Below are positions 6,927 to 15,901 of a DNA stretch of 42,357 nt, piece after piece; within the stretch, counting starts at the first letter, position 1; every line of letters starts with the position of its first letter. The stretch spans positions 1 through 42,357 of the forward strand of contig UQFL01000010.1 in assembly GCA_900540305.1 (NCBI GenBank), written 5' to 3'. The position numbers and the translations under genes are program-made. Source of the stretch: an uncultured Oscillospiraceae bacterium (lineage in GTDB: Bacteria > Bacillota > Clostridia > Oscillospirales > Acutalibacteraceae). A model generated the notes under the pieces. The model was not told where the DNA came from and did no database searches. It worked only from the letters and a program-made list of their open reading frames with translations.

Positions 6927-9224
6927 TTAATTTGTAAGAACTTGAATTTTTTCTGTAGCAGACAAAGAAAAGCGCTTAATCTCGACATTTTGGTTGAAAA
7001 CAATCTCTGTTGCAAGGAGATCTTCAACCTCTCTTCTCACGCAATCTCTAACTGCTCTTGCGTTTTTCTTTGAGCCGAAAGCCTTCTTTGCAATATATAC
7101 GGGAACGCTTTCGTCATATACAAGTTCAATTGCTTTATCTTTAAGACTTTCCTTAAGCTCATCAAGAGCAATGCACGCAATTTTCTCAAAATCTGCAAAG
7201 CTCAAAGTATTGAAAGAAATAACTTCATCTACCCTGCCAAGGAACTCAGGACGCAAAAAGCGCTCAAGAGCTTTCATTGTAACTTCCTGGCTGATTTCAT
7301 TTTGATTCTTACCAAAACCGAGTGATGCGGTATCGGTTGAACCTGCGTTAGAAGTCATAACGATAATTGTATTTTCAAAATTAACCGTTCTGCCCTGAGA
7401 ATCGGTAATTCTGCCCTCATCAAGTATCTGAAGTAAGATATTGAGAACATCCTTGTGCGCCTTTTCGATTTCATCAAAAAGAATTACGCTGTAAGGCTTT
7501 CTTCTTACCTTTTCAGTGAGCTGACCTGCGTCATCATAACCTACATATCCCGGAGGTGAGCCGATAATTCTTGAAACGCTGAATTTTTCCATATACTCGC
7601 TCATATCAAGCCTTATAAGGCTTTCGGGAGAATCAAAAAGATACTGAGCAAGCTGTTTAACAAGCTCTGTCTTACCAACGCCCGTAGGACCTACAAATAT
7701 AAATGACTGCGGTCTCTTTCTCGGACTAATCTGCACTCTGCCTCTGCGCACAGCTGCGGCAACCTTTGCGATTGCTTCATCCTGCCCTATGATATGCTTT
7801 TTTAGTTCGTCTTCAAGAGATGCGAGTTTTCTGATATCCCCTGCCTCGATTTTAGATGCAGGAATACCCGTCCAAAGAGAAACAACTTTTGCAAGGTCTG
7901 CCTCAACTACCTGATTATCCTTAGCCTTTTCAGCAAGTTTGGGAAGAATTTCATCAATTTTCATAGTCTGAGCTTTGAGATTAGAAATCTGCTCGTAATC
8001 TATTTCATTATTTTCATCAGGCTGTGAAAGTGCGTCAATTCTCTCAAGAAGATCGTTTTTATCTGACAGCTGTTTCTGATATTCAGAAATAGCAGGATTG
8101 CGCAAATTAGCACAGGTACAAGCTTCATCAAGCAAATCTATCGCCTTATCGGGCAAATAACGGTCTGTTACAAACCTTTCAGACATAGTTACTGCCTTAT
8201 AAACAAGGCTGTCTGAAATCTGCACCTTATGATAGTTTTCGTAATATGACTTTATGCCGAGGAGCATTCTGTAAGCCTCGTCAAGAGAAGGCTCCTCAAT
8301 TCTTATCGGCTGAAAACGGCGCTCCAAAGCAGCGTCTTTTTCAATATATTTTCTGTATTCATTAAAGGTTGTTGCGCCTATAACCTGAATTTCTCCTCTT
8401 GAAAGAGCAGGCTTGAGGATGTTGGCGGCATTCATAGTGCCCTCGCTGTCACCTGTGCCAACAAGGTTGTGAACTTCATCAATGAAGAGAATGATATTTC
8501 CCTCACTCTTTACTTCTTCAACAAGTCCCTTTATTCTGCCCTCAAACTGACCTCTGAACTGAGTTCCTGCTACAAGAGCGGTGAGGTCAAGTAGATATAT
8601 TTCCTTATCTGCAAGACGGGCAGGCACTTCGCCCTTGGCTATTCTGATTGCAAGACCCTCGGCGATTGCTGTTTTACCCACGCCGGGTTCACCGATAAGG
8701 CAAGGGTTGTTTTTAGTTCTCCTGCACAAAATCTGAATAGCGCGTGAAATCTCTTTCTCTCTGCCTATAATAGCGTCAAGCTCGCCTTTTTTAGCCTTAG
8801 CAGTAAGATTGTTACAATAATTAGAGAGGAATTTTCTTGAATCCTCCTGCTTATTCTTTCTTCCTTTTTTTCTTGAGTTTTTGCTTTTAGAATCGGTTGA
8901 AGAGCCGTCATTATTATTTTCAAAAAGGCTTGAAAAAGGGAGCGTCTGAGCGCCGTCCATATTTTCGGAATTGAACGCCTCACTGAGCGAGCCGAAATCA
9001 AAATCCTGCATATTCTCCATAAACTGGCTCATCTGCTCAGAAGCCTGTTCAAGCTCTTCGTCTGAAATTCCGAGCTGTTCAATCATCTGATTAATGGAGC
9101 CTACATTGAGTTCTTTTGCACACTTGATACAAAGTCCCTCGGGCACCACTTTATTATCTTCCATTTTTTGAATAAAAATTACCGCAGGGCGTTTACCGCA
9201 TCTGCTGCACAACTGCTGTTTCAT
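6927..9224 (-). CDS. Clp-family AAA+ unfoldase, ClpE/ClpC type with N-terminal zinc finger
   Basis: A 765-residue double-AAA+ ATPase that would unfold substrates, probably for the ClpP peptidase. The N-terminus carries a CSRCGK ... CIKCAK zinc finger (residues 6-36) like ClpE and McsA, instead of the usual Clp-N repeat domain. A low-complexity linker follows to about residue 135. The first AAA module has Walker A GEPGVGKT and Walker B ILFIDEVHNL. A middle helical insertion (about 395-460) follows, then a second module with GPTGVGKT, VILFDEIEKAH and SPPGYVGYDDAGQL. The ribosome binding site AGGAG is about 13 bases from the ATG, longer than usual. It follows pgsA by 63 bp. I see no CtsR or CIRCE operator upstream. 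ClpE is the better guess because of the zinc finger, but I leave the symbol open. Confidence 0.88.
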   Translation of the reverse strand: MKQQLCSRCGKRPAVIFIQKMEDNKVVPEGLCIKCAKELNVGSINQMIEQLGISDEELEQASEQMSQFMENMQDFDFGSLSEAFNSENMDGAQTLPFSSLFENNNDGSSTDSKSKNSRKKGRKNKQEDSRKFLSNYCNNLTAKAKKGELDAIIGREKEISRAIQILCRRTKNNPCLIGEPGVGKTAIAEGLAIRIAKGEVPARLADKEIYLLDLTALVAGTQFRGQFEGRIKGLVEEVKSEGNIILFIDEVHNLVGTGDSEGTMNAANILKPALSRGEIQVIGATTFNEYRKYIEKDAALERRFQPIRIEEPSLDEAYRMLLGIKSYYENYHKVQISDSLVYKAVTMSERFVTDRYLPDKAIDLLDEACTCANLRNPAISEYQKQLSDKNDLLERIDALSQPDENNEIDYEQISNLKAQTMKIDEILPKLAEKAKDNQVVEADLAKVVSLWTGIPASKIEAGDIRKLASLEDELKKHIIGQDEAIAKVAAAVRRGRVQISPRKRPQSFIFVGPTGVGKTELVKQLAQYLFDSPESLIRLDMSEYMEKFSVSRIIGSPPGYVGYDDAGQLTEKVRRKPYSVILFDEIEKAHKDVLNILLQILDEGRITDSQGRTVNFENTIIVMTSNAGSTDTASLGFGKNQNEISQEVTMKALERFLRPEFLGRVDEVISFNTLSFADFEKIACIALDELKESLKDKAIELVYDESVPVYIAKKAFGSKKNARAVRDCVRREVEDLLATEIVFNQNVEIKRFSLSATEKIQVLTN

Positions 9225-9287
9225 TAAATAAAAAATTCTCCTTAAAACCGTACAGTATATTATTTATAAGTTTTTACAAAATATAAA

Positions 9288-9905
9288 TTATTTATTTTCT
9301 TTCTTTTCCTTAAGCTGTTTAACGAATCCCGGAGCATAACCGAGAAGAGAGCCGAGAGTGCAAACGGCAGAAATACTTACAAGTATCCATGTAACCGTGT
9401 CGGGAAGAGTAAAGCCTGTAACATCGCAAAGAGCCCCGCCCTTACCGAAAGCAAGCACGAAAATCATTACGATACAGAAAACAGTTGTTGCAACTTTACC
9501 CCACATTTCAGCCGCAACGGGACGAAGTCCTTTTGAAAGGAGCACAACGCCGCCGATAATCATCAAAAGTTCTTTAATAATAAAGAACATAAATAAGTAC
9601 TTAATAGCGTTATCCCAATATTTGATTATAAGTACGATAACAATTGACATCTGTGAAAGTTTATCGGCAATGGGGTCAAGAAGTTTGCCGAGAGCCGAAA
9701 CCTGATTGAATTTTCTGGCGATTTTACCGTCAATAAGGTCTGTAAGTTCAGCAATAATAATAACTACAACAGCCGCAATTACATAATCCTTTAAAAACAA
9801 AACCGCAAAAACGGGAATTAAAAGTATTCTTATCACTGAAAGAAGATTTGGAATTGTCCATGCGCCTTTAAACAAATCTTTCATATTGGCTTTGAAATCG
9901 CTCAT
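9288..9905 (-). CDS. pgsA: CDP-diacylglycerol-glycerol-3-phosphate 3-phosphatidyltransferase
   Basis: A 205-residue membrane enzyme of the CDP-alcohol phosphatidyltransferase family. It makes phosphatidylglycerol phosphate from CDP-diacylglycerol and glycerol-3-phosphate, the committed step to phosphatidylglycerol and cardiolipin. The catalytic signature D-G-x2-A-R-x8-G-x3-D-x3-D is intact in DGKIARKFNQVSALGKLLD near residue 60, preceded by the typical TIPNLLSVIRILLIP. About five hydrophobic helices follow. GGAGG lies 6 bases before the ATG. The gene is 10 bp after cvpA in the long minus-strand operon. Confidence 0.93.
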   Translation of the reverse strand: MSDFKANMKDLFKGAWTIPNLLSVIRILLIPVFAVLFLKDYVIAAVVVIIIAELTDLIDGKIARKFNQVSALGKLLDPIADKLSQMSIVIVLIIKYWDNAIKYLFMFFIIKELLMIIGGVVLLSKGLRPVAAEMWGKVATTVFCIVMIFVLAFGKGGALCDVTGFTLPDTVTWILVSISAVCTLGSLLGYAPGFVKQLKEKKENK

Positions 9906-9915
9906 ATTACTCCTC

Positions 9916-10593
9916 CTAAATCATATCCGCAAGCGGACTGTATTCATTTACAATTTCAATAATTTTACTTGAATTTACCTGGTTTAAAAATTCGTTTTGC
10001 GACGAGGAAAAGAATGTATCGCCGACAAAAACGAGAACTGCGCACAATGCCGCAGTGAGTATAACAGCTTTAAACAAGCCGAATACAGCACCCAAAATTC
10101 TGTTTGTAATCTTAAGCGGCATATGCTTGATTTTTTCAAGCTTTTTAATAAGCTTTGCCACTAACCAAGTTATAACACAGAATACGGCAATAGTCAAAAC
10201 AAAAAGCACGATTTTAACAACTGCCAAGGCAATAGGCTCTACCACATTATCAACAATAGCGACAGAGGCGTTAGACTGCGACAGAGAATTAAGGAAAGAC
10301 AAATCAACTATGCCCGAAAGACCGAAAGGTATATTTTCAACAGCCTCTTGCACAGACGAAACCAATGCGTCTATATCCACAGTGGAACTGAGATTTTCTG
10401 AAACTGCTTTTTCCGCCGCGTCCTTAACAAATAAATTGTAAACATCATTGCTGTAAGTGTTTGCAACAAAAAATGCCAAAGGAAAACCGATTAAATAGCG
10501 AGCAAATGAGAGAAGCGACAAAACAAGACCTCTTGCATAGCCCGAATAAACAGTTGCAAAAAAAATAACAACTAGAATTAAATCTATAATCAT
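9916..10593 (-). CDS. CvpA family membrane protein
   Basis: A 225-residue protein of the CvpA (colicin V production) family. The N-terminus MIIDLILVVIFFATVYSGYARG is the family's standard first helix and glycine turn, followed by three further hydrophobic segments (about 30-50, 110-140 and 170-195). A polar loop of about 55 residues lies between helices two and three. CvpA proteins are linked to envelope stability and purine-related phenotypes, but their molecular activity is not established. It is embedded between the propeller-like protein and pgsA with 10-12 bp gaps, so it is co-transcribed. AAGGTG serves as ribosome binding site. Confidence 0.82.
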   Translation of the reverse strand: MIIDLILVVIFFATVYSGYARGLVLSLLSFARYLIGFPLAFFVANTYSNDVYNLFVKDAAEKAVSENLSSTVDIDALVSSVQEAVENIPFGLSGIVDLSFLNSLSQSNASVAIVDNVVEPIALAVVKIVLFVLTIAVFCVITWLVAKLIKKLEKIKHMPLKITNRILGAVFGLFKAVILTAALCAVLVFVGDTFFSSSQNEFLNQVNSSKIIEIVNEYSPLADMI

Positions 10594-10605
10594 AAATCAA
10601 ACACC

Positions 10606-11769
10606 TTAACTGTTTTGGATAAGTTCAACAAGCGTCTGATGCTTTGCAAAAATGCTTGACGACATCTGCTCAACAGATGAATAAGAATCGTCAACCTCAG
10701 TACGCTGAACTACTTCTGAATTAGAAATTTTATATGTAATTATCTCATCAGAGGTTAAAACCGTAACCTGGCTTGAAGAAGCGGTAATATCTTTAATAAC
10801 GGAATCGACCTCTGCAATTTCCTGCACCTTGCCCGAACGGTTTATAACGGCTGCTTTATTGCTTGATGAGCCGGAATAATCCGAATATGCAAAAATTAAT
10901 TTATCAGATGAATTATATGAATAGGAAACTGTTTTAACATTTCCCTGCTCATATATTTTTGTTTCATCCTTCAAGGAGCTTATTACGCTTACAAAATCAT
11001 TTCCTACAACGAACAAATCTGTAGACGAGAATCTGAGGTCAAGCACGCTTGATGAATAATATTCAAACTGTGCTCTCGGCTCTTCATCGTCAATGTTCAT
11101 TGTGTAAACGACTGTTTTAAGCTGTGCGTTTTCCGAATTTACAGCGGCAAACGCAATTCTGCTGCCCCTTGAATCTATGGTAACACGGGTAACATAACCG
11201 TATGAAACATTGTATCTGAAATCAAGATTCAAATTTTTATCGTAAACACAAATAGTGCTTGATGCCTCATCGCTCGTAGTGCTTAGAATAATTGAACCCG
11301 AAGATGAAACATCCGCTGATAAAATTGTATTTTCAGATTTATCCGAATATACGGAATCTTTTGCCGTATCAAGCCTGTAAGAAACACCGCCTTGGTCATA
11401 GAGTAATGAATAAGAGCCTGAAACGGCTACAACGGGATTTGAATAGCCGTGAGCAAAACTCTGCTGAACATCAGCGTCTGACGGGCTTAAAACAGTATAC
11501 GATGTTTCATCAAGAACATAAAGGCTGTTTGAAACAGAACCAAAAGAAATATCGTCACCCGAATCAAGTTCGTAAGGAAAGTCCGATGTTGAAACAGCTG
11601 TGTCGCTGTCATTTTTTTCGCCGATTGAGGAAAAATCTATTTCACAAAGGCGCATAACAATAAGAGCCAAAACCACAAGGGCAATTATCACCCATGCGAT
11701 TTTCTGCCTTTTTTGTGCCTTTGCTTTTTTTCTTTCAAGTCTTTCAATTTCTCTTTCTTGAGAAGCCAT
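10606..11769 (-). CDS. Membrane-anchored beta-propeller-like protein (DUF5711-like)
   Basis: A 387-residue protein with a very basic N-terminal coil (residues 1-25, rich in E, R and K), one transmembrane helix (about 26-44) and a large extracellular region. The basic N-terminus puts the anchor in an N-in orientation. The ectodomain is rich in serine, tyrosine and short beta-strand patterns repeating every 40-45 residues, as in a beta-propeller. It resembles the DUF5711 group found beside cvpA and truA in Clostridia; that assignment is from memory and tentative. No catalytic motif is seen. It lies 10 bp after truA and 12 bp before cvpA, so an envelope role is plausible but unproven. Confidence 0.6.
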   Translation of the reverse strand: MASQEREIERLERKKAKAQKRQKIAWVIIALVVLALIVMRLCEIDFSSIGEKNDSDTAVSTSDFPYELDSGDDISFGSVSNSLYVLDETSYTVLSPSDADVQQSFAHGYSNPVVAVSGSYSLLYDQGGVSYRLDTAKDSVYSDKSENTILSADVSSSGSIILSTTSDEASSTICVYDKNLNLDFRYNVSYGYVTRVTIDSRGSRIAFAAVNSENAQLKTVVYTMNIDDEEPRAQFEYYSSSVLDLRFSSTDLFVVGNDFVSVISSLKDETKIYEQGNVKTVSYSYNSSDKLIFAYSDYSGSSSNKAAVINRSGKVQEIAEVDSVIKDITASSSQVTVLTSDEIITYKISNSEVVQRTEVDDSYSSVEQMSSSIFAKHQTLVELIQNS

Positions 11770-11779
11770 AAAAAATTCC

Positions 11780-12514
11780 TCAGTAATTTACAAAATCAAG
11801 ATAAAGTCCCTGCGGCGGTGCGGTTTTTCCTGCCGCAGAGCGTTTTTTACTGTCGATAACAGACGAAAGCTCGCCGCTTTTAATTTTACCCTCGCTTATG
11901 AAAAGAAGAGTTCCAATCATAATGCGTACCATATTATACAAAAATCCGTCCGCCTCAACGGTAAAGAAAACATCGTCTCCGCTTCGTTCAACGCTGAAAG
12001 AATACACCGTTCTTACAGTATCCTCCACATCAGAATTTGCGGAACAAAAGCCCGAAAAATCATGAGTGCCCAAAAACGCCTGTGCTTCATCATTCAGATA
12101 TTTTTCATCAATAGGATACCTGTAATGAAACGCATATTTTTCAAGAAAAGGGTTTCTGATTTTTCCATTATAAATTCTGTATACATAACGCTTTGATTTA
12201 ACGCTGTATCTTGCGTGAAAATCATCGCTTACCTCTTCACACGAGGTGACGGCAATATTTTTCGGCAAGTAAGTATTGAGCGCCCTTACTATATTTTCGC
12301 AGGGGATGCTTTTTTCAGTTTTAAATGAAACGCAGTACATATTTGCGTGAACGCCGCTGTCTGTCCTGCTGCAGCCCTTAATATCAGTATTTTCGCAAAG
12401 CACTTTTTCAAGCGCTTTTTGAAACACCTCCTGAACGGTAACGGCATTTTTCTGTATCTGCCAGCCGTGATAATATGAGCCGTCATAACTCAAAGTAACC
12501 AAAAGATTTCTCAT
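11780..12514 (-). CDS. truA: tRNA pseudouridine(38-40) synthase TruA
   Basis: A 244-residue enzyme that isomerises uridines 38-40 in the anticodon stem-loop of many tRNAs. The catalytic motif GCSRTDSGVHA near residue 48 carries the essential aspartate. YDGSYYHGWQIQ at the N-terminus and FLYNMVRIMIGTLL near residue 190 are TruA landmarks, and length matches the family. Its ATG overlaps the ecfT stop by 4 bases, so translation is probably coupled; no separate strong ribosome binding site is visible. The ecf-truA order is common in Firmicutes. Confidence 0.95.
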   Translation of the reverse strand: MRNLLVTLSYDGSYYHGWQIQKNAVTVQEVFQKALEKVLCENTDIKGCSRTDSGVHANMYCVSFKTEKSIPCENIVRALNTYLPKNIAVTSCEEVSDDFHARYSVKSKRYVYRIYNGKIRNPFLEKYAFHYRYPIDEKYLNDEAQAFLGTHDFSGFCSANSDVEDTVRTVYSFSVERSGDDVFFTVEADGFLYNMVRIMIGTLLFISEGKIKSGELSSVIDSKKRSAAGKTAPPQGLYLDFVNY

Positions 12515-13326
12515 ATCACAGCCGCCGCCAAAGTATTTATATAGATTAATGCGCCGAATACAGCCGCAACAACTGCCGCCGCACCGAAATCTCTGCCTGT
12601 CATTTTAACCTGTTTCATTTTAGTGCGTCCCTTGCCGCCCTTATAACAGCGGCAATCCATAGCATATGCGAGCTCATTTGCACGCCTGAAAGAAGAGATA
12701 AACAACGGAATAAGTACGGGAATAAGAGCCTTCGCCCTATGAATAAGTCCGCCTGTTTCCATATCTGCGCCTCTTGATTTCTGAGCCGCCATTATTTTAT
12801 CAATCTCCTCAATAAGAGTGGGAATGAATCGAAGTGCGATAGTCATAGTCATTGCAACGGTATGAATGTCAAGTTTGAAAATCTTTAAAGGAGAAAACAG
12901 CCTTTCAATAGCGTCTGTTAAATCTGTAGGAGTTGTTGTATAAGTCAGCATTGAGCCGACAATAACAAGAAGAATTATTCTAACCGCCATAAAAATGGCT
13001 GTATAAATTCCTTCCTCCGTGATTTTCAGTCTGCCGAATAGAGTTACAAGAGGCTCTCCCTGTCCGTAAAAAAGGTTTAAAAGCGAAGTTATGATAATTA
13101 TTATGCCAAGCGGCTTTACGCTCTTGAAAATCGTTTTAAGAGAGATTTTGCTAAGAAGAACGATAACCACCGTAAACGCAGTCACAGCCGCAAGTGAATA
13201 AAAGTTTTTGCATATAAAAAGGGCGACTATAACGAAAACGGTTAAAATCATTTTCATTCGGGCGTCCATTTTATGAATAAAAGATTTTCCGGGGAAATAC
13301 TGCCCTATTGTAATATCACTAATCAT
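12511..13326 (-). CDS. ecfT: ECF transporter transmembrane component EcfT
   Basis: A 271-residue integral membrane protein with the CbiQ/EcfT fold, about six hydrophobic helices. The two coupling-helix signatures appear as AQKSRGADMETG near residue 184 and a second Ala-Arg-Gly-like stretch, FRRANELAYAMDCRCY, near 222. EcfT couples the two ATPases to exchangeable vitamin-binding S components in the membrane. GGAGG lies 9 bases before the ATG. It overlaps ecfA2 by 4 bases and truA by 4 bases. Confidence 0.93.
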   Translation of the reverse strand: MISDITIGQYFPGKSFIHKMDARMKMILTVFVIVALFICKNFYSLAAVTAFTVVIVLLSKISLKTIFKSVKPLGIIIIITSLLNLFYGQGEPLVTLFGRLKITEEGIYTAIFMAVRIILLVIVGSMLTYTTTPTDLTDAIERLFSPLKIFKLDIHTVAMTMTIALRFIPTLIEEIDKIMAAQKSRGADMETGGLIHRAKALIPVLIPLFISSFRRANELAYAMDCRCYKGGKGRTKMKQVKMTGRDFGAAAVVAAVFGALIYINTLAAAVI

Positions 13327-14195
13327 ACTACTTTACCTCCCCGAGCAAGGAGTCGGCGAAGCTCAGCCTCACCTTGTTCAACGGTGTAAATATCTGTTCT
13401 GCAATCCACACCGCTTTCCTTGAGTTTTAAAAATATCTCAGTAATCTGAGGAACATTAAGACCTATTTCACGCAGTTCTTTGCCCCTTGAATAGATTTCT
13501 GAAACAGTGCCGCTCATTGCAACCTCTCCGTTATTCATAACAAGAACACGGCTGCAAAGTTTTGCCACATCTTCCATTGAATGAGAAACAATAACAACGG
13601 TATTACCCGTACTGCTCTGATATTCCTTAATCATACTTAGAATCGTTTCTCTGCCCCTTGGGTCAAGACCTGCGCAGGGCTCGTCAAGTATAAGTATCTG
13701 AGGTTTCATTGCGATAATGGAAGCAATCGCAACACGCCTTTTCTGACCGCCTGAAAGATCAAACGGTGATTTATCGAGAATATTTTCATCAAGACCTACG
13801 AAATTGAGACTTTCGTAAACCCTTTCTTTTATCTCGCTTTCAGACAAGCCCATCTGTTTCGGGCCGTAAGCAATCTCTTTGAAAACATCTTCTTCAAAAA
13901 TCTGATATTCGGGGTACTGAAAACACAGACCAACCGAAAAACGAACCTGTCTTATATTCTTTTTATTTTCCTTTGACCAGATGTCCTTGGAATTAAGATA
14001 AACGGAGCCGCTGTGGGGCTGAAGCAAACCGTTCATATGCTGAATAAGCGTTGATTTACCGCTTCCTGTATGACCGATTATGCCAATCAGCTCGCCCTTG
14101 TCAACAGAGAAATTAACATTCTTTATCGCCGCCGTTTGAAAAGGAGTTCCGACACTGTAAAGGTATTCTAAATTTTCGCAAACCAAAACAGCCAA
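13323..14195 (-). CDS. ecfA2: ECF transporter ATP-binding protein EcfA2
   Basis: A 290-residue ABC ATPase. Walker A is GHTGSGKST, the Q-loop region is FQYPEYQIFEEDV (typical of EcfA), the signature is LSGGQKRR, and Walker B is ILILDEPCAGLDP. It pairs with EcfA1 to power vitamin uptake through EcfT and S components. The frame opens at a TTG at 14201, but GGAGGG abuts that codon directly. The TTG at 14195, giving MAVLVCENLEY and lying 6 bases after GGAGGG, is the better start. The gene begins inside the ecfA1 end region, consistent with translational coupling. Confidence 0.92.
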   Translation of the reverse strand: MAVLVCENLEYLYSVGTPFQTAAIKNVNFSVDKGELIGIIGHTGSGKSTLIQHMNGLLQPHSGSVYLNSKDIWSKENKKNIRQVRFSVGLCFQYPEYQIFEEDVFKEIAYGPKQMGLSESEIKERVYESLNFVGLDENILDKSPFDLSGGQKRRVAIASIIAMKPQILILDEPCAGLDPRGRETILSMIKEYQSSTGNTVVIVSHSMEDVAKLCSRVLVMNNGEVAMSGTVSEIYSRGKELREIGLNVPQITEIFLKLKESGVDCRTDIYTVEQGEAELRRLLARGGKVV

Positions 14196-14197
14196 AA

Positions 14198-15034
14198 TCA
14201 ACCCTCCAATTCGGCTTTTATAAATTCAACACATTCATCCGTGTTAAGGATGGTTTCTTTGCTTTTAAGAGGACTTCTGTAAATAAGCTCAGTCGCCTGC
14301 GGAACATCAAGACCGAGTGCTTTTATCTCCTCAACATGGGAGAAAACTTCTTTCGGCTTTCCGTCCATTTTGATTTTGCCGCCGTCTATAACGATAACCC
14401 TGTCAGCCTGAACAGCCTCGTCCATATAATGGGTTATAAGCAAAATCGTTATACCTTCTTCACGGTTGAGCTTTTTGACGGTTTCAATAACTTCCTTTCT
14501 TCCGCTGGGGTCAAGCATTGCGGTTGGCTCGTCCAACACAATACATTTGGGGCGCATTGCGATTATACCCGCAACTGCTACCCTCTGCTTCTGTCCGCCT
14601 GAAAGCTTATGCGGAGCTTTTTCACGAAGCTCGTACATACCGACAGTTTTCAGCGCCTCATCAACTCTTCTGCGGCATTCCTCGGGCGGTATGCCGAGAT
14701 TTTCAACGCCGAAAGCCACATCCTCTTCAACGATTGAAGCAACAATCTGGTTATCGGGGTTCTGAAACACCATTCCGACTCTTTTGCGCACTTCAAAAAT
14801 GCTGTCATCAGGTTTTGTTTCAATTCCGTCAACTATAACTTTGCCGTTTTGCGGAAAATTGATTCCGTTAGTGAGCTTGGCAATAGTTGATTTACCCGAG
14901 CCGTTATGACCGAGCACAGCCACAAAGCTGCCTTCTTCTATATTCAGATTAAGATTTTCTATAACATCTACCTTTTCGCCGCCGTCCTCTAAGCCGTACG
15001 AAAAATCGACATTGTGAAATTCAATCAAACTCAT
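14198..15034 (-). CDS. ecfA1: ECF transporter ATP-binding protein EcfA1
   Basis: A 278-residue ABC ATPase. Walker A is GHNGSGKST near residue 43, the Q-loop is VFQNPDNQIVASIVEEDVAFG (the NPDNQ form is typical of EcfA1), the signature is LSGGQKQR, and Walker B is CIVLDEPTAMLDP. With EcfA2 and EcfT it forms the energising module of a group II ECF transporter shared by many S components. No S component gene is encoded here, so partners lie elsewhere. It starts directly after the methyltransferase stop with no gap. Confidence 0.94.
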   Translation of the reverse strand: MSLIEFHNVDFSYGLEDGGEKVDVIENLNLNIEEGSFVAVLGHNGSGKSTIAKLTNGINFPQNGKVIVDGIETKPDDSIFEVRKRVGMVFQNPDNQIVASIVEEDVAFGVENLGIPPEECRRRVDEALKTVGMYELREKAPHKLSGGQKQRVAVAGIIAMRPKCIVLDEPTAMLDPSGRKEVIETVKKLNREEGITILLITHYMDEAVQADRVIVIDGGKIKMDGKPKEVFSHVEEIKALGLDVPQATELIYRSPLKSKETILNTDECVEFIKAELEG

Positions 15035-15901
15035 TTATTTCATCCAAACAGCCGTTGCGCCGCAGGGCAAAACCCCTCCGCTTTGGGAAACGGGAAGCCC
15101 TATTTCATCGGCGCTGACGCTGCCGCCTTTTTCTTTTACCAAAATATCGTCAAGTATATATTTCATTACGGAAGCAGAAAGCCCCGTAGTATATGAATTT
15201 AAAAGCACCATAAGCGGGTTATCGGACAACACCTGAGAGATAAGTTCAACAAAATCGTAAAGCGAATCCTCAAGTCTCCAAATCTCGCCTTTCGGACCTC
15301 TGCCGTATGACGGTGGGTCAAGAATTATAATATCATATCTGTTGCCCCGTCTTATTTCACGCTGAACAAATTTGATACAGTCATCAACAATCCAGCGCAC
15401 AGGCTTATCGGCAACACCGCTGTCTTTGGCGTTTTCCTTAGCCCACTGGGTCATACCTTTTGAAGCGTCAACATGAACAACAGAAGCGCCCTCTTTAAGG
15501 CAGGCAACAGTTGCGCCGCCTGTATAAGCAAAGAGATTAAGAACTTTAACATCTTTTCTGTTACTGTTTCTTATCACTTCTCTTGTAAAATCCCAGTTAA
15601 CTGCCTGCTCCGGGAAAAGACCCGTATGTTTAAAGCCCATGGTCTTTATATTGAAAGTTAAATCTTTATAAGAAATTTTCCATGCGGGGGGAACTTCTGA
15701 ATGAAACTGCCATTCGCCGCCGCCCGTATTTGAACGCATATAGCGTGCGTCTGCCCTGCGCCACAAGGTATTTTCCTTTTTGCTTTTCCAGATAACCTGA
15801 GGGTCGGGTCTTAAGAGCACCTGTTTTCCCCATCTTTCAAGCTTTTCACCGCAGGAGCAGTCTATAAGCTCATAATCTTTCCAATCTTTTGTATATCTCA
15901 T
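15035..15901 (-). CDS. Class I SAM-dependent methyltransferase, RlmI/RlmK-like
   Basis: A 288-residue methyltransferase of the group containing 23S rRNA cytosine/guanine methyltransferases. The SAM-binding motif VLNLFAYTGGATVA is near residue 121, with the acidic loop VVHVDASKGMTQWA, and the catalytic-type DPPSYGRGPKG motif follows near 198. The N-terminal segment with RPDPQVIW and RYMRSNTGGGEW is shared with relatives that lack the PUA domain of RlmI. The substrate is probably rRNA but is not determined by the sequence. Its ATG overlaps the glmM stop by one base (TAATG). Confidence 0.82.
   Translation of the reverse strand: MRYTKDWKDYELIDCSCGEKLERWGKQVLLRPDPQVIWKSKKENTLWRRADARYMRSNTGGGEWQFHSEVPPAWKISYKDLTFNIKTMGFKHTGLFPEQAVNWDFTREVIRNSNRKDVKVLNLFAYTGGATVACLKEGASVVHVDASKGMTQWAKENAKDSGVADKPVRWIVDDCIKFVQREIRRGNRYDIIILDPPSYGRGPKGEIWRLEDSLYDFVELISQVLSDNPLMVLLNSYTTGLSASVMKYILDDILVKEKGGSVSADEIGLPVSQSGGVLPCGATAVWMK

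Noticed and set aside
9225..9287. CtsR or CIRCE operator before the Clp gene
   Set aside because: No GGTCAAA-type tandem repeat or CIRCE inverted repeat is present in this short AT-rich gap.
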